Source of the DNA: Stutzerimonas kunmingensis
GTDB taxonomy: Bacteria > Pseudomonadota > Gammaproteobacteria > Pseudomonadales > Pseudomonadaceae
Length of the DNA: 64,000 bases
Reading direction: 5' to 3'
Assembly (NCBI RefSeq): GCF_002929225.1
Contig: NZ_PISM01000021.1
Coordinates: 310,001-374,000, forward strand
This document shows positions 17,480 to 27,263 of the stretch, in pieces. The translations under genes were made by a program, and so were the position numbers. The notes under the pieces were generated by a model. The model did no database searches, was not told where the DNA came from, and worked only from the letters and a program-made list of their open reading frames with translations. Position 1 is the stretch's first letter; every line of letters begins with the position of its first letter.

Positions 17480-18610
17480 ACGCCGAGGAGCAACAGCTCC
17501 TCGATCCGGCTGGTGGGCCAGATGGGCAGTTTTCCCCGGGGTGTCCTTGAGCCAGGCGCCGGACTCGAGCCCGTTCAGTCTGGTGGTGGCCAGCAAGGCC
17601 CTGGATGGCGGCGGCGCGGTAGCTGCAGCCGGTCGTGTAGGGCCTGCAGTTTGGGCAGGGCTTTCTGTTCACGCAGCAGCTGCCGGACGGCCGCGTCGAG
17701 TGCGCGGGCGCGCCAATCGAGGGCATAGAGATCGGCGATGCGCCGCAAGGCCTCGGCTGTCACTGGGCTCCAGGTCGTTGCTGCGGTAGGCCCAGAGTAG
17801 GCTCAGATATAGGGGCGTTTGGTTTTCCCCTCGCCGGGATCGAGTTGCCGCAGAGGGTGTTTCATCGGCATGCAGCACCTGGCGTTGGAGCAATAAGGCG
17901 CGCAGCCGATCCACCAGGGGCTGCAAGGCCACGCCACTGCCGGCGGAACCGGCGCGGCGCTGATGCTTTCGCACGGGCGGCAGGCTTATTGCGGGCGACT
18001 GTGCCGGTGGACGAAGGACCTGGCCAGGATCAGGTCGAGCTGCTCGCTGATGTCTTCGCCGATCTTGACCAGCGCGGCGCTGCATTCGGCGGCATGGAAC
18101 TAGCGAAAACGGCCTTGATGCAGACGGCGCTGACCCAACCACACACCGGTGCCGTCCTACTGCAACAGCTTGAGCCGCGAGCCGTGCCGATTGCGAAAGG
18201 CATAGGTCGTGCCATCGCAGGGTGGTCGCCCGAGGGCCTGCTGAAGGTGCACCAAAGCCCGTCGATCCCCAAGCGCATGTTGATCGGTCGGCCACCAGCC
18301 AAACCTGGGCCGGCATTCGCGTCAGGCCATCCCCCGCAGCAATCCGGCCAACCAGCTTGCATCGACGTCCGCCGGCAACGCCAACCGCCAGCCACTGGCA
18401 TGCCTGCAGCAGCCACACCCCTGCCGCTGCCACGGGCACCAGGGTAAGCGGCGTGGCCGCCCGCTTGCTGCGCCTGATCCAGTAGGCCAGTGCCTCGGGT
18501 TTGAGCGCATGCTACTGGCAATAAGCAACTGCGTCAGCCCGCTGTCCTGCCAGGCCTGAACATGCCGAGCCCAGGACTCGCGGCGCGCGTGCATCGTTTC
18601 CATATAAATC
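17480..18610 (-). pseudogene. Decayed IS66-family element (tnpA, tnpB and tnpC remnants)
   Basis: Reading the minus strand from about 18603 down gives pieces of all three IS66 proteins in shifting frames: TnpA-like RESWARHVQAWQDSGLTQ, TnpB-like INMRLGIDGL and a later INxRH-type segment, then TnpC-like LRALLLQRQVLHADETP (DDE region), DAAVRQLLREQKALPKLQAL, and the C-terminal TTRLNGLESGAWLKDT. Multiple frameshifts and missing segments show it is dead. No terminal repeats recognised. 17268-17480 holds nothing I can assign. Confidence 0.68.
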
Positions 18611-18656
18611 CCCTACTGGAAAAGCACAGGATGCAGGGCGGGGTGTTCGAGCAAAA

Positions 18657-18666
18657 GGGGGGGGGG
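18657..18666. repeat. Ten-base G homopolymer
   Basis: Ten consecutive G on the plus strand in the gap between the IS66 remnant and the split IS110. No ORF that could be phase-varied by it was identified, so it may be neutral or a sequencing-sensitive site. Confidence 0.8.
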
Positions 18667-18900
18667 CGCTTACTGTCGATACGCGGCGGCAGCCGCAAGA
18701 CCGTCGCCGCGAGCAGCCTGTCCAGCACGCTCGAATACATGGATGAAAAGCGCATGCAGGCTGATACCGGTAGTTTGCGAAACGGCGCGGAGGATCAGCG
18801 TGGAGCTGGGCAGCAGCCAGGGTAGTTGGCTGCATGCCGAGAAGATCGGTGGCTTTTGCTGCCTGGTGGGTTCCGCGCGTTCGAGATTCGGGTTAATGAG

Positions 18901-19226
18901 ATGGTCATCCCCACCCTCCGAGGGCACACTTTCGCAGGGTGTTTTATTTCGGAGGCCATCATCACGAGCGCAGTTGCACTGGTAGGGATTGATCCGGGCA
19001 AGCAAAGCTTTCATCTACACGGAAAAGACGGTTCTGGCCGGAAGATCTTTCGCACGAAAGCGACACGCCAGCAAATGATGCGATTGCTTGGCATCCTGCC
19101 GGCTTGCACGGTGGTGATGGAAGCCTGCGCCGGAGCGCACTTTATGGCGCGCCAACTGACGGCGCTCGGGCATCAAGTGAAATTGATCTCGCCGCAGTTC
19201 GTGCGTCCTTTCGTCAAGGGCAACAA
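18901..19226 (+). pseudogene. IS110-family transposase, 5' part (split by Tn insertion)
   Basis: Reads VALVGIDPGKQSFHLHGKDG and later LPACTVVMEACAGAHFMARQ, the RuvC-like (DEDD) N-terminal domain of IS110 transposases, up to PFVKGN. There the transposon begins at 19227. The remainder resumes at 26183 with the 5-bp AACAA duplicated. Rejoining across one copy restores GNKNDFIDAEAICEAA in frame. Confidence 0.82.
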
Positions 19227-19264
19227 GGGGAGCCCGCAGAATTCGGAAAAAATCGTACGCTAAG
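19227..19264. repeat. Left 38-bp terminal inverted repeat of the Tn3-family transposon
   Basis: Begins GGGGAGCCCGCAGAATTCGG and ends ACGCTAAG; the tnpA stop codon lies inside it at 19260-19262. Confidence 0.92.
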
Positions 19265-22227
19265 GTTTTCCAGGCAACCGTAGCGGCCTGAACTTCCCGT
19301 CTTCCAGCCTGCGGCTCTGCCGCCAGCCGTAATCGCAGGTCAGGTTGATGTGCTCCCAGCCCAGCGGCGACAGGTATTGCAGCAGCTCGCCGTCCACCGG
19401 CTTGCCGGCTTCGACCAGTCCCTGGGTGGCGCGCTCCAGGTACACCGTGTTCCACAGCACGATGGCGGCCGTCACCAGGTTGAGGCCGCTGGCCCGGTAG
19501 CGCTGCTGCTCGAAGCTCCGATCCCTGATTTCCCCAAGGCGGTTGAAGAACACCGCCCTAGCCAGCAAGTTGCGAGCCTCACCTTTGTTCAGGCCGGCAT
19601 GCACGCGGCGGCGCAGCTCAACACTTTGCAACCAGTCCAGGGTGAACAGCGTGCGTTCGATCCGGCCCAGTTCGCGCAGGGCGACGGCCAGGCCATTCTG
19701 GCGCGGATAGCTGCCGAGCTTGCGCAGCATCAGCGAGGCGGTGACGGTGCCCTGCTTGATCGAGCTGGCCAGGCGCAGGATGTCATCCCAATGGGCACGG
19801 ACGTGCTTGATGTTCAGGGTGCCTCCTATCAGCGGGCGCAGCGCCGGGTAGGCATGCACGCCCTGCGGCACATACAGTTTGGTTTCGCCGAGGTCGCGGA
19901 TGCGTGGTGCGAAGCGGAAGCCCAGCAGGTGCATTAGGGCGAAGACGTGATGGGTGAAGCCGGCCGTGTCGGTGTAGTGCTCCTCGATCCGCAAGTCGGA
20001 CTCGTGGTACAGCAGGCCATCGAGCACGTAGGTGGAATCGCGCACGCCGACATTCACCACGCGGGTGCTGAATGGCGCGTACTGGTCGGAGATGTGGGTG
20101 TAGAACAGCCGGCCCGGCTCGCTGCCGTACTTCGGGTTGACGTGCCGGGTGCTTTCGCCCCGGCCGCCCGCCCGGAAGCGCTGGCCATCGGACGAAGAGG
20201 TCGTGCCGTCGCCCCAGTGAGCGGCGAAGGTATGACGGAACTGGTGGTTGACCAGCTCGGCCAGGGCCGCCCAGTAGGTTTCGTCTCGGATGTGCCAGGC
20301 TTGCAGCCAGGACAGCTTGGCGTAGGTCAGGCCGGGGCTCGACTCGGCCATCTTGGTCAGCCCGAGGTTGATTGCATCACCGAGGATCGCGGACAGCAGC
20401 AACGTCCGGTCTTTGGCCTCGGCCCCGTCCTTCAAGTGGGTAAAGTGGCGGCTGAAGCCCGTCCAGTCGTCAACGTCCATCAGCAGTTCGGTGATCTTGA
20501 TGCGCGGCAGTAACTGGCTGGTCTGGTCGATCAGCGCCTGCGCACGATCTGGCACCGCTGAATCCAGCGGGGTGATCTTCAGCCCGGACTCGGTGAGGAT
20601 GGCGTCGGGCAGCTCGTTGTCCTTGGCCAGCTGGGTGACGGTGGCCAACTGTTCGTCCAGCAGCTGCAAGCGCTCTTCCAGGTACTGGTCGCTGTTGGGA
20701 TTGATCGTCAGGGGCAGGGCCTGTTCCCGCTTGAGCGTGGCGAACTTCTCTGCCGGCAGCAGGAAGTCGTCGAAGTCACGGAACTGCCGCGAGCCCTTGA
20801 CCCAGATGTCGCCGGAGCGCAGGGCGTTCTTCAGCTCGGAAAGCGCGCAGATTTCATAGAAGCGCCGGTCGTTGCCTTCCAGGGTGATCACCAGCGGCTT
20901 CCAGCGGGGCTTGATGAAGGCCGTTGGTGCATCGGCCGCCACCTTGCGCAGGCTGTCGGCGTTCATCTCGCGCAGGGTCTGCACGGCTGCCAGCACGCCT
21001 TGCGCGGCCGGCGCAGCGCGCAGTTCCAGCACCTCCAGCAAGGCCGGCGTGTAACGGCGCAGAGTGGCGAAGTTCTCGCCGACCAGGTGCAGATGGTCAA
21101 AGCCTTCCGGCCGGGCAAGCAGCTCGGCCTCGCTGACGCTCTCGGTGAACTCGTCCCAAGGTATCACCGCTTCGATGGCTGCATAGGGGTCGCTGCCGCT
21201 TTCCTTGGCCTCCAGCAGCGCCTGGCCGATCTTCGAATACAGGCGCACCTTGTCGTTGATCGCCTTGCCCTGTTTCTGGAACTGCTGCTGATGCTTGTGC
21301 TTCGCGCTGCTGAACAGCTTGACCAGGATACGGTCGTGCAGATCGACCAACTCATCAATCACAGTCGCGGTGCTCTCCAGCACCACCGCGGCCAGGGTCG
21401 CGTAGCGTCGCTGAGGCTCGAACTTGCCGAGGTCCTTGGGTGTCATCTGCCCACCCTCGCGGGCCAGCTTGAGCAGGCGGTTCTGATGGATGTGCCGGCC
21501 CAGGCCTTCGGGCAAGTCCACCAGCTGAAATGTCTTCAGCCGCTCGATGTGTTCAAGCATGTGCCGGGAGTTGGGTTTCAGCGGTGCCTGTCGCAGCCAG
21601 GTCAACCAGGTGATGCTGCTGCCGGCCTTGAGCGTCAACAGCTCGTCCAGCTTGGCCCGATGCGAGTCCGTAAGTGGATCGACCAGGGCGCGGTAGACCC
21701 GCCGATTGGCCCGCGCAATGGCCTCCGAGCAAGCCCGGTCGATCACGCTCAACGCCGGCAGGATGCGTCGCCTCTGCCGCAGGCTCTCCAGCGCCTGACC
21801 GGCCAGCAGCAAGCCCTTGTCGGTCTGCTGGGCCAGTTCGGTCAGCTCGCGCACCAGGGCGCGGAAGTCGGACAGGCCGAACGGGGCCAGTTGCAGGTAG
21901 GTGCGCAGTTCCTGGGCGTGCTCGCGACGGGTCACGTCGCGCTCGCCGTACTTCTCCCAACTCGCCGGATCGGTCTGGACTTGCTTGGCCACCCACAGGA
22001 TCACCGGCTCGGGCCGCTCGCTGTCGGTGCCCAACGCATAGCCGGGGAAGCGCAGCAGGCAGAGTTGCACCGCAAAGCCCAGACGGTTGGCGTCGCCAGC
22101 GCCGCTGGCGGATCAGCGACAGGTCGGAATCGTTGAAGGTGTAGTAGCGGATCAGGTCATCCTGGCTTTCCGGCAGCGCGAGCAGGGTGTCCCGCTCCGT
22201 GGCCGAGAGGATCAAGCGACGCGGCAT
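19260..22227 (-). pseudogene. tnpA: Tn3-family transposase, frameshifted
   Basis: The family-standard start [20 protein letters not shown] is at 22227. After SLIRQRR the frame is lost: the minus strand has one extra base (CGGCGCTGGCGAC instead of the expected CGGCGTGGCGAC) near 22098-22102. The correct frame then runs from about 22100 to the stop at 19260 (open from 22070 for 936 residues). Corrected length is 988 residues, the normal size for the Tn21/Tn501 group. The C-terminal DDE catalytic domain is intact. Either a real inactivating insertion or a sequencing indel in a GC run. Confidence 0.88.
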
Positions 22228-22230
22228 GTA

Positions 22231-22854
22231 TCAGTCGTCCGTGCGGAGGTACTGGTAGAGGGTTTCCCGGCTGATGTTGAATTCACGGGCGAGCTGCGCC
22301 TTGGGCTCGCCGGCCGTCGCTCGCTGCCGCAGGGTAGCAGCCTGCTCATCGGACAGGGCTTTCTTGCGGCCTCGGTACGCGCCGCGCTGCTTGGCCAAGG
22401 CGATGCCCTCGCGCTGCCGCTCACGGATCAAGGCGCGCTCGAACTCAGCGAAGGCCCCCATCACAGATAGCATCAGGTTGGCCATCGGGGAGTCCTCGCC
22501 CGTGAACACCAAGCCCTCCTTCAGGAACTCGATGCGCACGCCGCGCTGGGTCAGCTTCTGCACCAGGCGGCGCAGGTCATCGAGGTTGCGCGCCAGACGA
22601 TCCATGCTATGCACCACCACGGTGTCGCCCTCACGGACGAAGCTCAGCAACGCCTCCAGTTGCGGGCGCTGATTATCCTTGCCCGAGGCCTTGTCGGTGA
22701 ACAGCTTGCTCACCTGGGTCTGTTCCAGTTGGCGTTCCGGGTTCTGGTCGTAACTGCTGAATTTGTCAGGCTGAAATCTATGACTTTGGCAAGCAGAGGT
22801 CAAAAAATTAATGATGGACTCTATCTGACGGCGTAGCGCTGGGCTGCCTGACAT
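22231..22854 (-). CDS. tnpR: Serine resolvase with an abnormal N-terminus
   Basis: 207 residues as opened at 22854. From SSYDQNPERQLEQTQVS on it is a standard Tn21-group resolvase: VVHSMDRLARNL and EFERALIRERQREGIALAK, with an HTH at the C-terminus (AQLAREFNISRETLYQYL). The usual start IGYVRVSS is missing; instead FQPDKFSS follows about 35 residues read from the res region. The serine pair is kept (catalytic Ser of RVSS aligns to KFSS), but the first beta strand is replaced. A small deletion that joined res directly to codon ~10 would explain this. Activity uncertain. Confidence 0.75.
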   Translation of the reverse strand: MSGSPALRRQIESIINFLTSACQSHRFQPDKFSSYDQNPERQLEQTQVSKLFTDKASGKDNQRPQLEALLSFVREGDTVVVHSMDRLARNLDDLRRLVQKLTQRGVRIEFLKEGLVFTGEDSPMANLMLSVMGAFAEFERALIRERQREGIALAKQRGAYRGRKKALSDEQAATLRQRATAGEPKAQLAREFNISRETLYQYLRTDD

Positions 22855-22882
22855 CCGGTTAGGGTATAGCCCAACCTGACGG
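22765..22882. other. res recombination site of the transposon
   Basis: 22847-22882 contains CCTGACATCCGGTTAGGGTA followed by TAGCCCAACCTGACGG, an imperfect inverted pair with a central TATA: the crossover subsite I of Tn21/Tn501-group res sites. Further TGTCAG/TGACC half-sites at about 22765-22803 and 22824-22830 look like accessory subsites II/III. The part nearest tnpR is now read as coding by the deletion described for tnpR. Confidence 0.6.
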
Positions 22883-23028
22883 CCTTTAGGTCTTGTATTT
22901 GATTTGAGTACTAATATTTCCCCCGGCCATATGGCGAGAAGCCTTGAGGGGGAGCCTGACTCAAGATTTCAAATGAACCAGCCGATACAATGAAGGCACA
23001 TTGAAATATCTAATAATGAGGTGACACG

Positions 23029-24687
23029 ATGAGTGGTTGGCTAGCCCGTTTCTCAATAAAAACCCGTCTCATCGGCTTGCTCGTGCTTCTAGCATCTATG
23101 GCTGTCGGCTTGCCAATGGCTGGTCTTAATGGAATGCGCACCAGCAATGCAGTGATTGATCGGCTGTACAACAACATGTTGCTACCGATCGACAAGCTTG
23201 GCGACATCAATAACCACATGCACAACGCGCGTGCTCAGCTTTTGCTTGCCCTTCAGCATGAGCCCGGAAGTGCCTTCGAGAAGGCGCATGATCATCCATC
23301 GAGTATGCATTTCGATAGAGTGGATAAAAGCGTAAGCATCATCCGTGAGCGCCTTTCTGACTACCAGCGTATACCAATGAGCAAAGAACAGCAGCGCCTT
23401 AGCACTGAGCTGCAGAACAAATTGTCTGATTACTTGGATAATGGTGTTCTGCCGACGCTCAATGCGATGCGCCAAGGCGACTATGCGGGAGGGAACCAAA
23501 TCCTGCTAACCCGCCTTGATCCTGCTTTTATGACTACCTATGCCAGCTTGCGCACTCTTATTGAGTCGGAGGCGTCGGCAGCTGAATTAAGCTTTCAAAA
23601 CGCGGATAAGCAATTCGAGCGTCTTGTGGCGATGATAGGACTGGCGCTGGTAGTGGCTCTGTCTCTGGTCACAGTCACGGCTCTGGCCACTGTGCCAAGT
23701 ATCACCAAAGGCGTTCGGGAGCTTCAAGTCGGCGGTCAGCAGCTCGCTGATGGCAATTTGGGCTATCGAGTTACCTATCAGGGGCGTGATGAGCTGGGCG
23801 AAATATCTAGCGCATTCAATGAAATGGCTTCGCGTTTTCACCACACCTTTCAAGAGTTGGCAGGTGCCGTGGAGCAACTGGCAGCTGCAGCTGAGCAGAC
23901 GGCCCAGGCAAGTAGTCAAACCAGTGACGGTATCCGCCGCCAGCAGCTGGAGACAGACCTGATAGCTACTGCGATGAACGAAATGTCCGCTACTGTTCAG
24001 GACGTAGCGGGGAACGCTGCCAGTGCGGCACGGGCGGCACAGGAGGCCGATCAGCAGTCTGAAAGCGGCATGCGCGTGGTTCATCAAACAATCGCTTCTA
24101 TTGACAGCCTCGCCAGTGAAGTTGAACACGCTGCCACTGTGATTCATGAGCTTGAGGCAGACAGTGCTGGTATTAGCTCTGTAGTGGATGTCATTCGAAG
24201 CATTACCGAACAAACCAACCTGCTTGCCCTTAACGCGGCTATTGAAGCTGCACATGCTGGTGAGCACGGACGAGGCTTTGCTGTTGTCGCGGATGAGGTG
24301 CGCTCGCTTGCTTCGCGCACGCAACAGTCAGCCAACGAAATTCAGGCCATGATTGAAAAGCTGCAGAGCGGCGCAAATCGTGCTGTTGCTGTCATGGAAA
24401 GCAGTTGCAGCAAAGCACAAGCTGGTAAGCAGCAGGTTGCCAGTGCAGGCCATATGCTGGAGCAAATCAGTAATGCTGTGGCGACCATTAATGACATGAA
24501 TGCCATGATTGCTTCTGCAGCTGAGGAGCAAAGCTCTGTCGCGGAGGAGATCAGCCGTAACGTTACCAACGTAAGCCAGATTGCCGAAAAAACTAGCGAA
24601 GCCTCACGTCAGAATGTTGCCACCAGTACGCAATTGGCTTCTCTGGCAAGCCAACTTCAGCGTCTGATGCACATGTTCCGTCTTTAG
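23029..24687 (+). CDS. Methyl-accepting chemotaxis protein carried by the transposon
   Basis: 552 residues. TM1 at about 12-33, a four-helix-bundle periplasmic ligand domain (about 34-190), TM2 at about 200-222, HAMP with [20 protein letters not shown], then a cytoplasmic signalling domain with the conserved hairpin tip [20 protein letters not shown]. It has the same architecture as NahY, the naphthalene chemoreceptor of NAH7. Tn1721 also carries an mcp gene here, so it may simply be the ancestral transposon cargo. Ligand unknown. Intact, with ATG preceded by AATGAGGTGAC. Confidence 0.9.
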   Translation: MSGWLARFSIKTRLIGLLVLLASMAVGLPMAGLNGMRTSNAVIDRLYNNMLLPIDKLGDINNHMHNARAQLLLALQHEPGSAFEKAHDHPSSMHFDRVDKSVSIIRERLSDYQRIPMSKEQQRLSTELQNKLSDYLDNGVLPTLNAMRQGDYAGGNQILLTRLDPAFMTTYASLRTLIESEASAAELSFQNADKQFERLVAMIGLALVVALSLVTVTALATVPSITKGVRELQVGGQQLADGNLGYRVTYQGRDELGEISSAFNEMASRFHHTFQELAGAVEQLAAAAEQTAQASSQTSDGIRRQQLETDLIATAMNEMSATVQDVAGNAASAARAAQEADQQSESGMRVVHQTIASIDSLASEVEHAATVIHELEADSAGISSVVDVIRSITEQTNLLALNAAIEAAHAGEHGRGFAVVADEVRSLASRTQQSANEIQAMIEKLQSGANRAVAVMESSCSKAQAGKQQVASAGHMLEQISNAVATINDMNAMIASAAEEQSSVAEEISRNVTNVSQIAEKTSEASRQNVATSTQLASLASQLQRLMHMFRL

Positions 24688-24700
24688 GGAAACTCTGAAA

Positions 24701-24757
24701 AGCCCCAGCTTCGCGGAATTGATGCGCTGTAACCCGCTCGGCTGCTGGGCTCTTTTT
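24701..24757 (+). terminator. Possible terminator after the chemoreceptor gene
   Basis: AGCCCCAGC pairs with GCTGGGCT (one bulge) across a 35-base loop and is followed by CTTTTT. The loop is long, so this is only a candidate. 24687-24789 otherwise holds no gene. Confidence 0.3.
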
Positions 24758-24789
24758 CCCGAGAAAGGACTTCCTCAGGCCATCCTGAG

Positions 24790-26141
24790 GAGGGTGTTTT
24801 TAACTTTGTGTAAACGGTCATTTGGCAGGAGACTGCCAGCCTCAAGGAGTACCCATGACCGTAGTAAAACGCACCAAGCGAGCGAAGCCCGACCCTGAAC
24901 TCGTTAAGCTCGCCGACAGCCTGCTGGTCAATTACAAGAAACCGGAAGATTTGATTGGCGAAAACGGCCTGCTCAAGCCAGCTCACCAAGATGCTGGTCG
25001 AGCGTGCGCTGGAAGCCGAGATGACCGAGCACCTGGGCATGGCAAGAGTGGATCGATCTTCAACGCCGGCGGTAATGCCCGTAACGGTCACAGCGACAAA
25101 ACCCTCAAGGGCGATTTCGGCGAACTGCCGCTGGCCATCCCTCGTGACCGCCAGGCGCTGTTCGAGCCGCAGCTGGTGGCCAAGCAGCAAACCCGCTGGA
25201 CGGGCTTCGACGACAAGATCATCTCGCTGTACGCCCGCGGCCTGAGCGTACGAGAGATCCAGGGGCACCTGGAGGAGATGTACGGCACCGAGGTCTCCCC
25301 AACCCTCATCTCGACCGTCACGGACGCGGTAAGCGACGAGGTGAAGCTCTGGCAGGGCCGTCCACTCGATCCGCTGTACCCGATCCTTTATCTGGACTGC
25401 ATCCACGTCAAAGTGCGCGATGCCGGCGCGGTGCGGACCAAGGCGGTGTACCTGGCTATCGGGGTCAATATGGACGGGCACAAGGAAGTGCTGGGGCTGT
25501 GGATCGCCCAAACCGAGGGTGCCAAGTTCTGGTTGCAGGTAGTCACCGAGCTGAAGAACCGTGGCGTGCAGGACATTTTTATCGCCTGCGTGGACGGCCT
25601 CAAGGGCTTCCCCGAGGCGATCGAAACGGTCTATCCGAAAGCCTGCGTGCAGTTGTGTATCGTGCACATGGTGCGCAACAGCCTGAACTTCGTGTCCTGG
25701 AAAGCGCGCAAGGAAGTGGCCGCCGATCTGAAGCTGGTCTACACCTCGGCGACGGTCGAACTGGCCGAGCAACGGCTGACGGAGTTTGAAGAAAAGTGGG
25801 GTGGTCAGTACCAGTCAATCGGCCTGTCCTGGCGGCGTAACTGGGCACGGGTTATCCCGTTCTTCGACCATCCGGCCGAGATCCGCAAGGTGATCTACAC
25901 CACCAACGCCATCGAATCGATCAACATGAGTTTGCGCAAGGTGATCAAGACCCGGGCCTCGTTCCCAACTGACGAGGCCGTGAGCAAGCTGTTTTATCTG
26001 GCGCTGAACAACATCAGCAAGAAGTGGACGATGCCGATACGGGACTGGAAAGCGGCTCTGAATCGCTTCAGTATCCAGTTCGAAGATCGATTGATGCAGG
26101 ATTAATAGAAATCCCGTTTACACATAATCCGGGACACCCTC
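24790..26141 (+). mobile_element. IS256-family insertion sequence (about 1,352 bp)
   Basis: Imperfect terminal inverted repeats: both ends begin GAGGGTGT and share GTGTAAACGG about 18 bases in. Flanks are ATCCTGAG (24782-24789) and ATCCTTAG (26142-26149), seven of eight identical, fitting the 8-bp duplication typical of IS256. It lies between the chemoreceptor gene and the right end of the Tn, four bases outside the terminal repeat. Confidence 0.78.
24855..26105 (+). CDS. IS256-family (mutator-type) transposase with two compensating frameshifts
   Basis: 416 residues from ATG 24855 (AAGGAG upstream). DDE residues fit DCIHVKVRDAG, ACVDGLKGFPEA and the C-terminal YTTNAIESINMSLRKV. Around residues 41-61 the reading is out of frame: an extra C near 24976 and a missing base near 25037 replace the expected QLTKMLVERALEAEMTEHLG, which is present in the +1 frame. 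Net length is preserved. Function possibly impaired, since this segment is conserved in the family. Confidence 0.85.
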   Translation: MTVVKRTKRAKPDPELVKLADSLLVNYKKPEDLIGENGLLKPAHQDAGRACAGSRDDRAPGHGKSGSIFNAGGNARNGHSDKTLKGDFGELPLAIPRDRQALFEPQLVAKQQTRWTGFDDKIISLYARGLSVREIQGHLEEMYGTEVSPTLISTVTDAVSDEVKLWQGRPLDPLYPILYLDCIHVKVRDAGAVRTKAVYLAIGVNMDGHKEVLGLWIAQTEGAKFWLQVVTELKNRGVQDIFIACVDGLKGFPEAIETVYPKACVQLCIVHMVRNSLNFVSWKARKEVAADLKLVYTSATVELAEQRLTEFEEKWGGQYQSIGLSWRRNWARVIPFFDHPAEIRKVIYTTNAIESINMSLRKVIKTRASFPTDEAVSKLFYLALNNISKKWTMPIRDWKAALNRFSIQFEDRLMQD

Positions 26142-26144
26142 ATC

Positions 26145-26182
26145 CTTAGCGTACGTTATTTTCCGGATTCTGCGGGCTCCCC
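26145..26182. repeat. Right 38-bp terminal inverted repeat of the Tn3-family transposon
   Basis: Inverse of the left end with three mismatches (positions 17, 25 and 27 from the tip). The IS256 right end abuts it at 26141. Confidence 0.9.
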
Positions 26183-26951
26183 AACAAGAACGACTTCATT
26201 GATGCCGAAGCGATCTGCGAAGCCGCATCGCGGCCCAGCATGCGCTTCGTCTCGCCCAAGATCGAGGCCCGGCAAACGCTCTCGGTATTGCACCGGATGC
26301 GTGATTCGCTGGTGCGTGATCGTACCAAGACGGCCAACCAGGCCCACGGTTTCCTGCTGGAGTTCGGCATCAGCCTGCCCAAGGGACTATCGCTGGTCAG
26401 ACGACTGCCGAGCACGTTGGATGAGCATGAGCTGCCGCCTCGGCTGGTCGTACTCCTAACGCGCCTGCATCAGCATTCACGCTGTCTGGACGGACAGATC
26501 AAGGCACCGGACAAGGAAATGACCACCCAGCTTGAGGAAGATGACCTGGGGAGCCGCTTGCTGACGATTCCCTGTGTCGGCCCGATCACAGCCAGCCTGT
26601 TATCGGCCGAAATGGGCGATGGCAAGCAGTATGGCGGCAGCCGTGATTTCGCGGCATCGGTGGGGCTGGTACCCCGCCAGCACAGCACCGGCGGTCGAGC
26701 CAATTTGCTGGGTATCAGCAAACGAGGGAGACAAGTATCTGCGGCGGCTTTTAGTGCAGTGCGCCCGGGTCTACCTGCAGCGCCTGGAGCATCAGCAGGG
26801 TGCCTTGGCCCACTGGGTCCGCTCGCTACGGCAGCGACGCCATGCGAACATGGTGGTGCGCGCCCTGGCCAACAAGTTCTCCCGAGTCGCCTGGGCGTTC
26901 GCCGCCAACCACTCGGAATTCGAAGCAGGGCCAGTCGTCTACGCCGCCTGA
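26183..26951 (+). pseudogene. IS110-family transposase, 3' part
   Basis: Continues the gene cut at 19226: NKNDFIDAEAICEAASRPSM, then the C-terminal transposase_20 domain with LTIPCVGPITASLLSAEMGD and FAASVGLVPRQHSTGG. A second defect lies near 26727, where an extra G (CGAGGGAGACAAG for CGAGGAGACAAG) moves the end into another frame: DKYLRRLLVQCARVYLQRLE to the stop after GPVVYAA. So the element was broken twice. Confidence 0.8.
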
Positions 26952-27056
26952 CCCGGCCATTCAGCTGTACCACGGAACACCCTTCCAGGTTTTGCGATGC
27001 TGAACAACCGATGACGTGAACGGCCACCGACCTGGTGAACAACCTGACATAAAAAT

Positions 27057-27071
27057 CGGCTTTCGAAGCCG
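27057..27071. terminator. Small hairpin beyond the IS110 end
   Basis: CGGCTT-TCG-AAGCCG followed by CCGGCTTTT. It may be a subterminal IS110 structure or a weak terminator. 26952-27263 otherwise holds no gene that I can see. Confidence 0.3.
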
Positions 27072-27263
27072 CCGGCTTTTCAGGATCACCAGGCGCGACT
27101 CTCATCGTGGCGCGGGGCATGCCCCAACGAGACGCTGGATAGATTTAGGCAAGCCATACAATCATCGCTGGTCAGTATTGCAGAAACGGGATGACCATAA
27201 ATTTTTTCTTCAAAAAATCTCTTGCAGCACCCATCAGGCGGCGACAGCCGCCACCACCCTCAC

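Larger units (their letters stand above)
19227..26182. mobile_element. Tn3-family transposon (Tn1721/Tn501 type) carrying a chemoreceptor gene, 6,956 bp
   Basis: Bounded by 38-bp inverted repeats beginning GGGGAGCCCGCAGAAT (left 19227-19264, right 26145-26182; 35 of 38 positions match) and flanked by the 5-bp target duplication AACAA at 19222-19226 and 26183-26187. Contents from right to left on the functional map: mcp, res, tnpR, tnpA. That is the layout of the basic unit of Tn1721 (Tn1722), which also carries an mcp-like gene (family knowledge). It sits inside an IS110 transposase gene and has itself received an IS256 element next to its right end. tnpA carries a frameshift, so autonomous movement is doubtful. 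Confidence 0.9.

Noticed and set aside
17268..17480. tRNA or ICE attachment site after the relaxase
   Set aside because: ICEs of this class can end near here, but I find no tRNA cloverleaf or integrase gene in the stretch.
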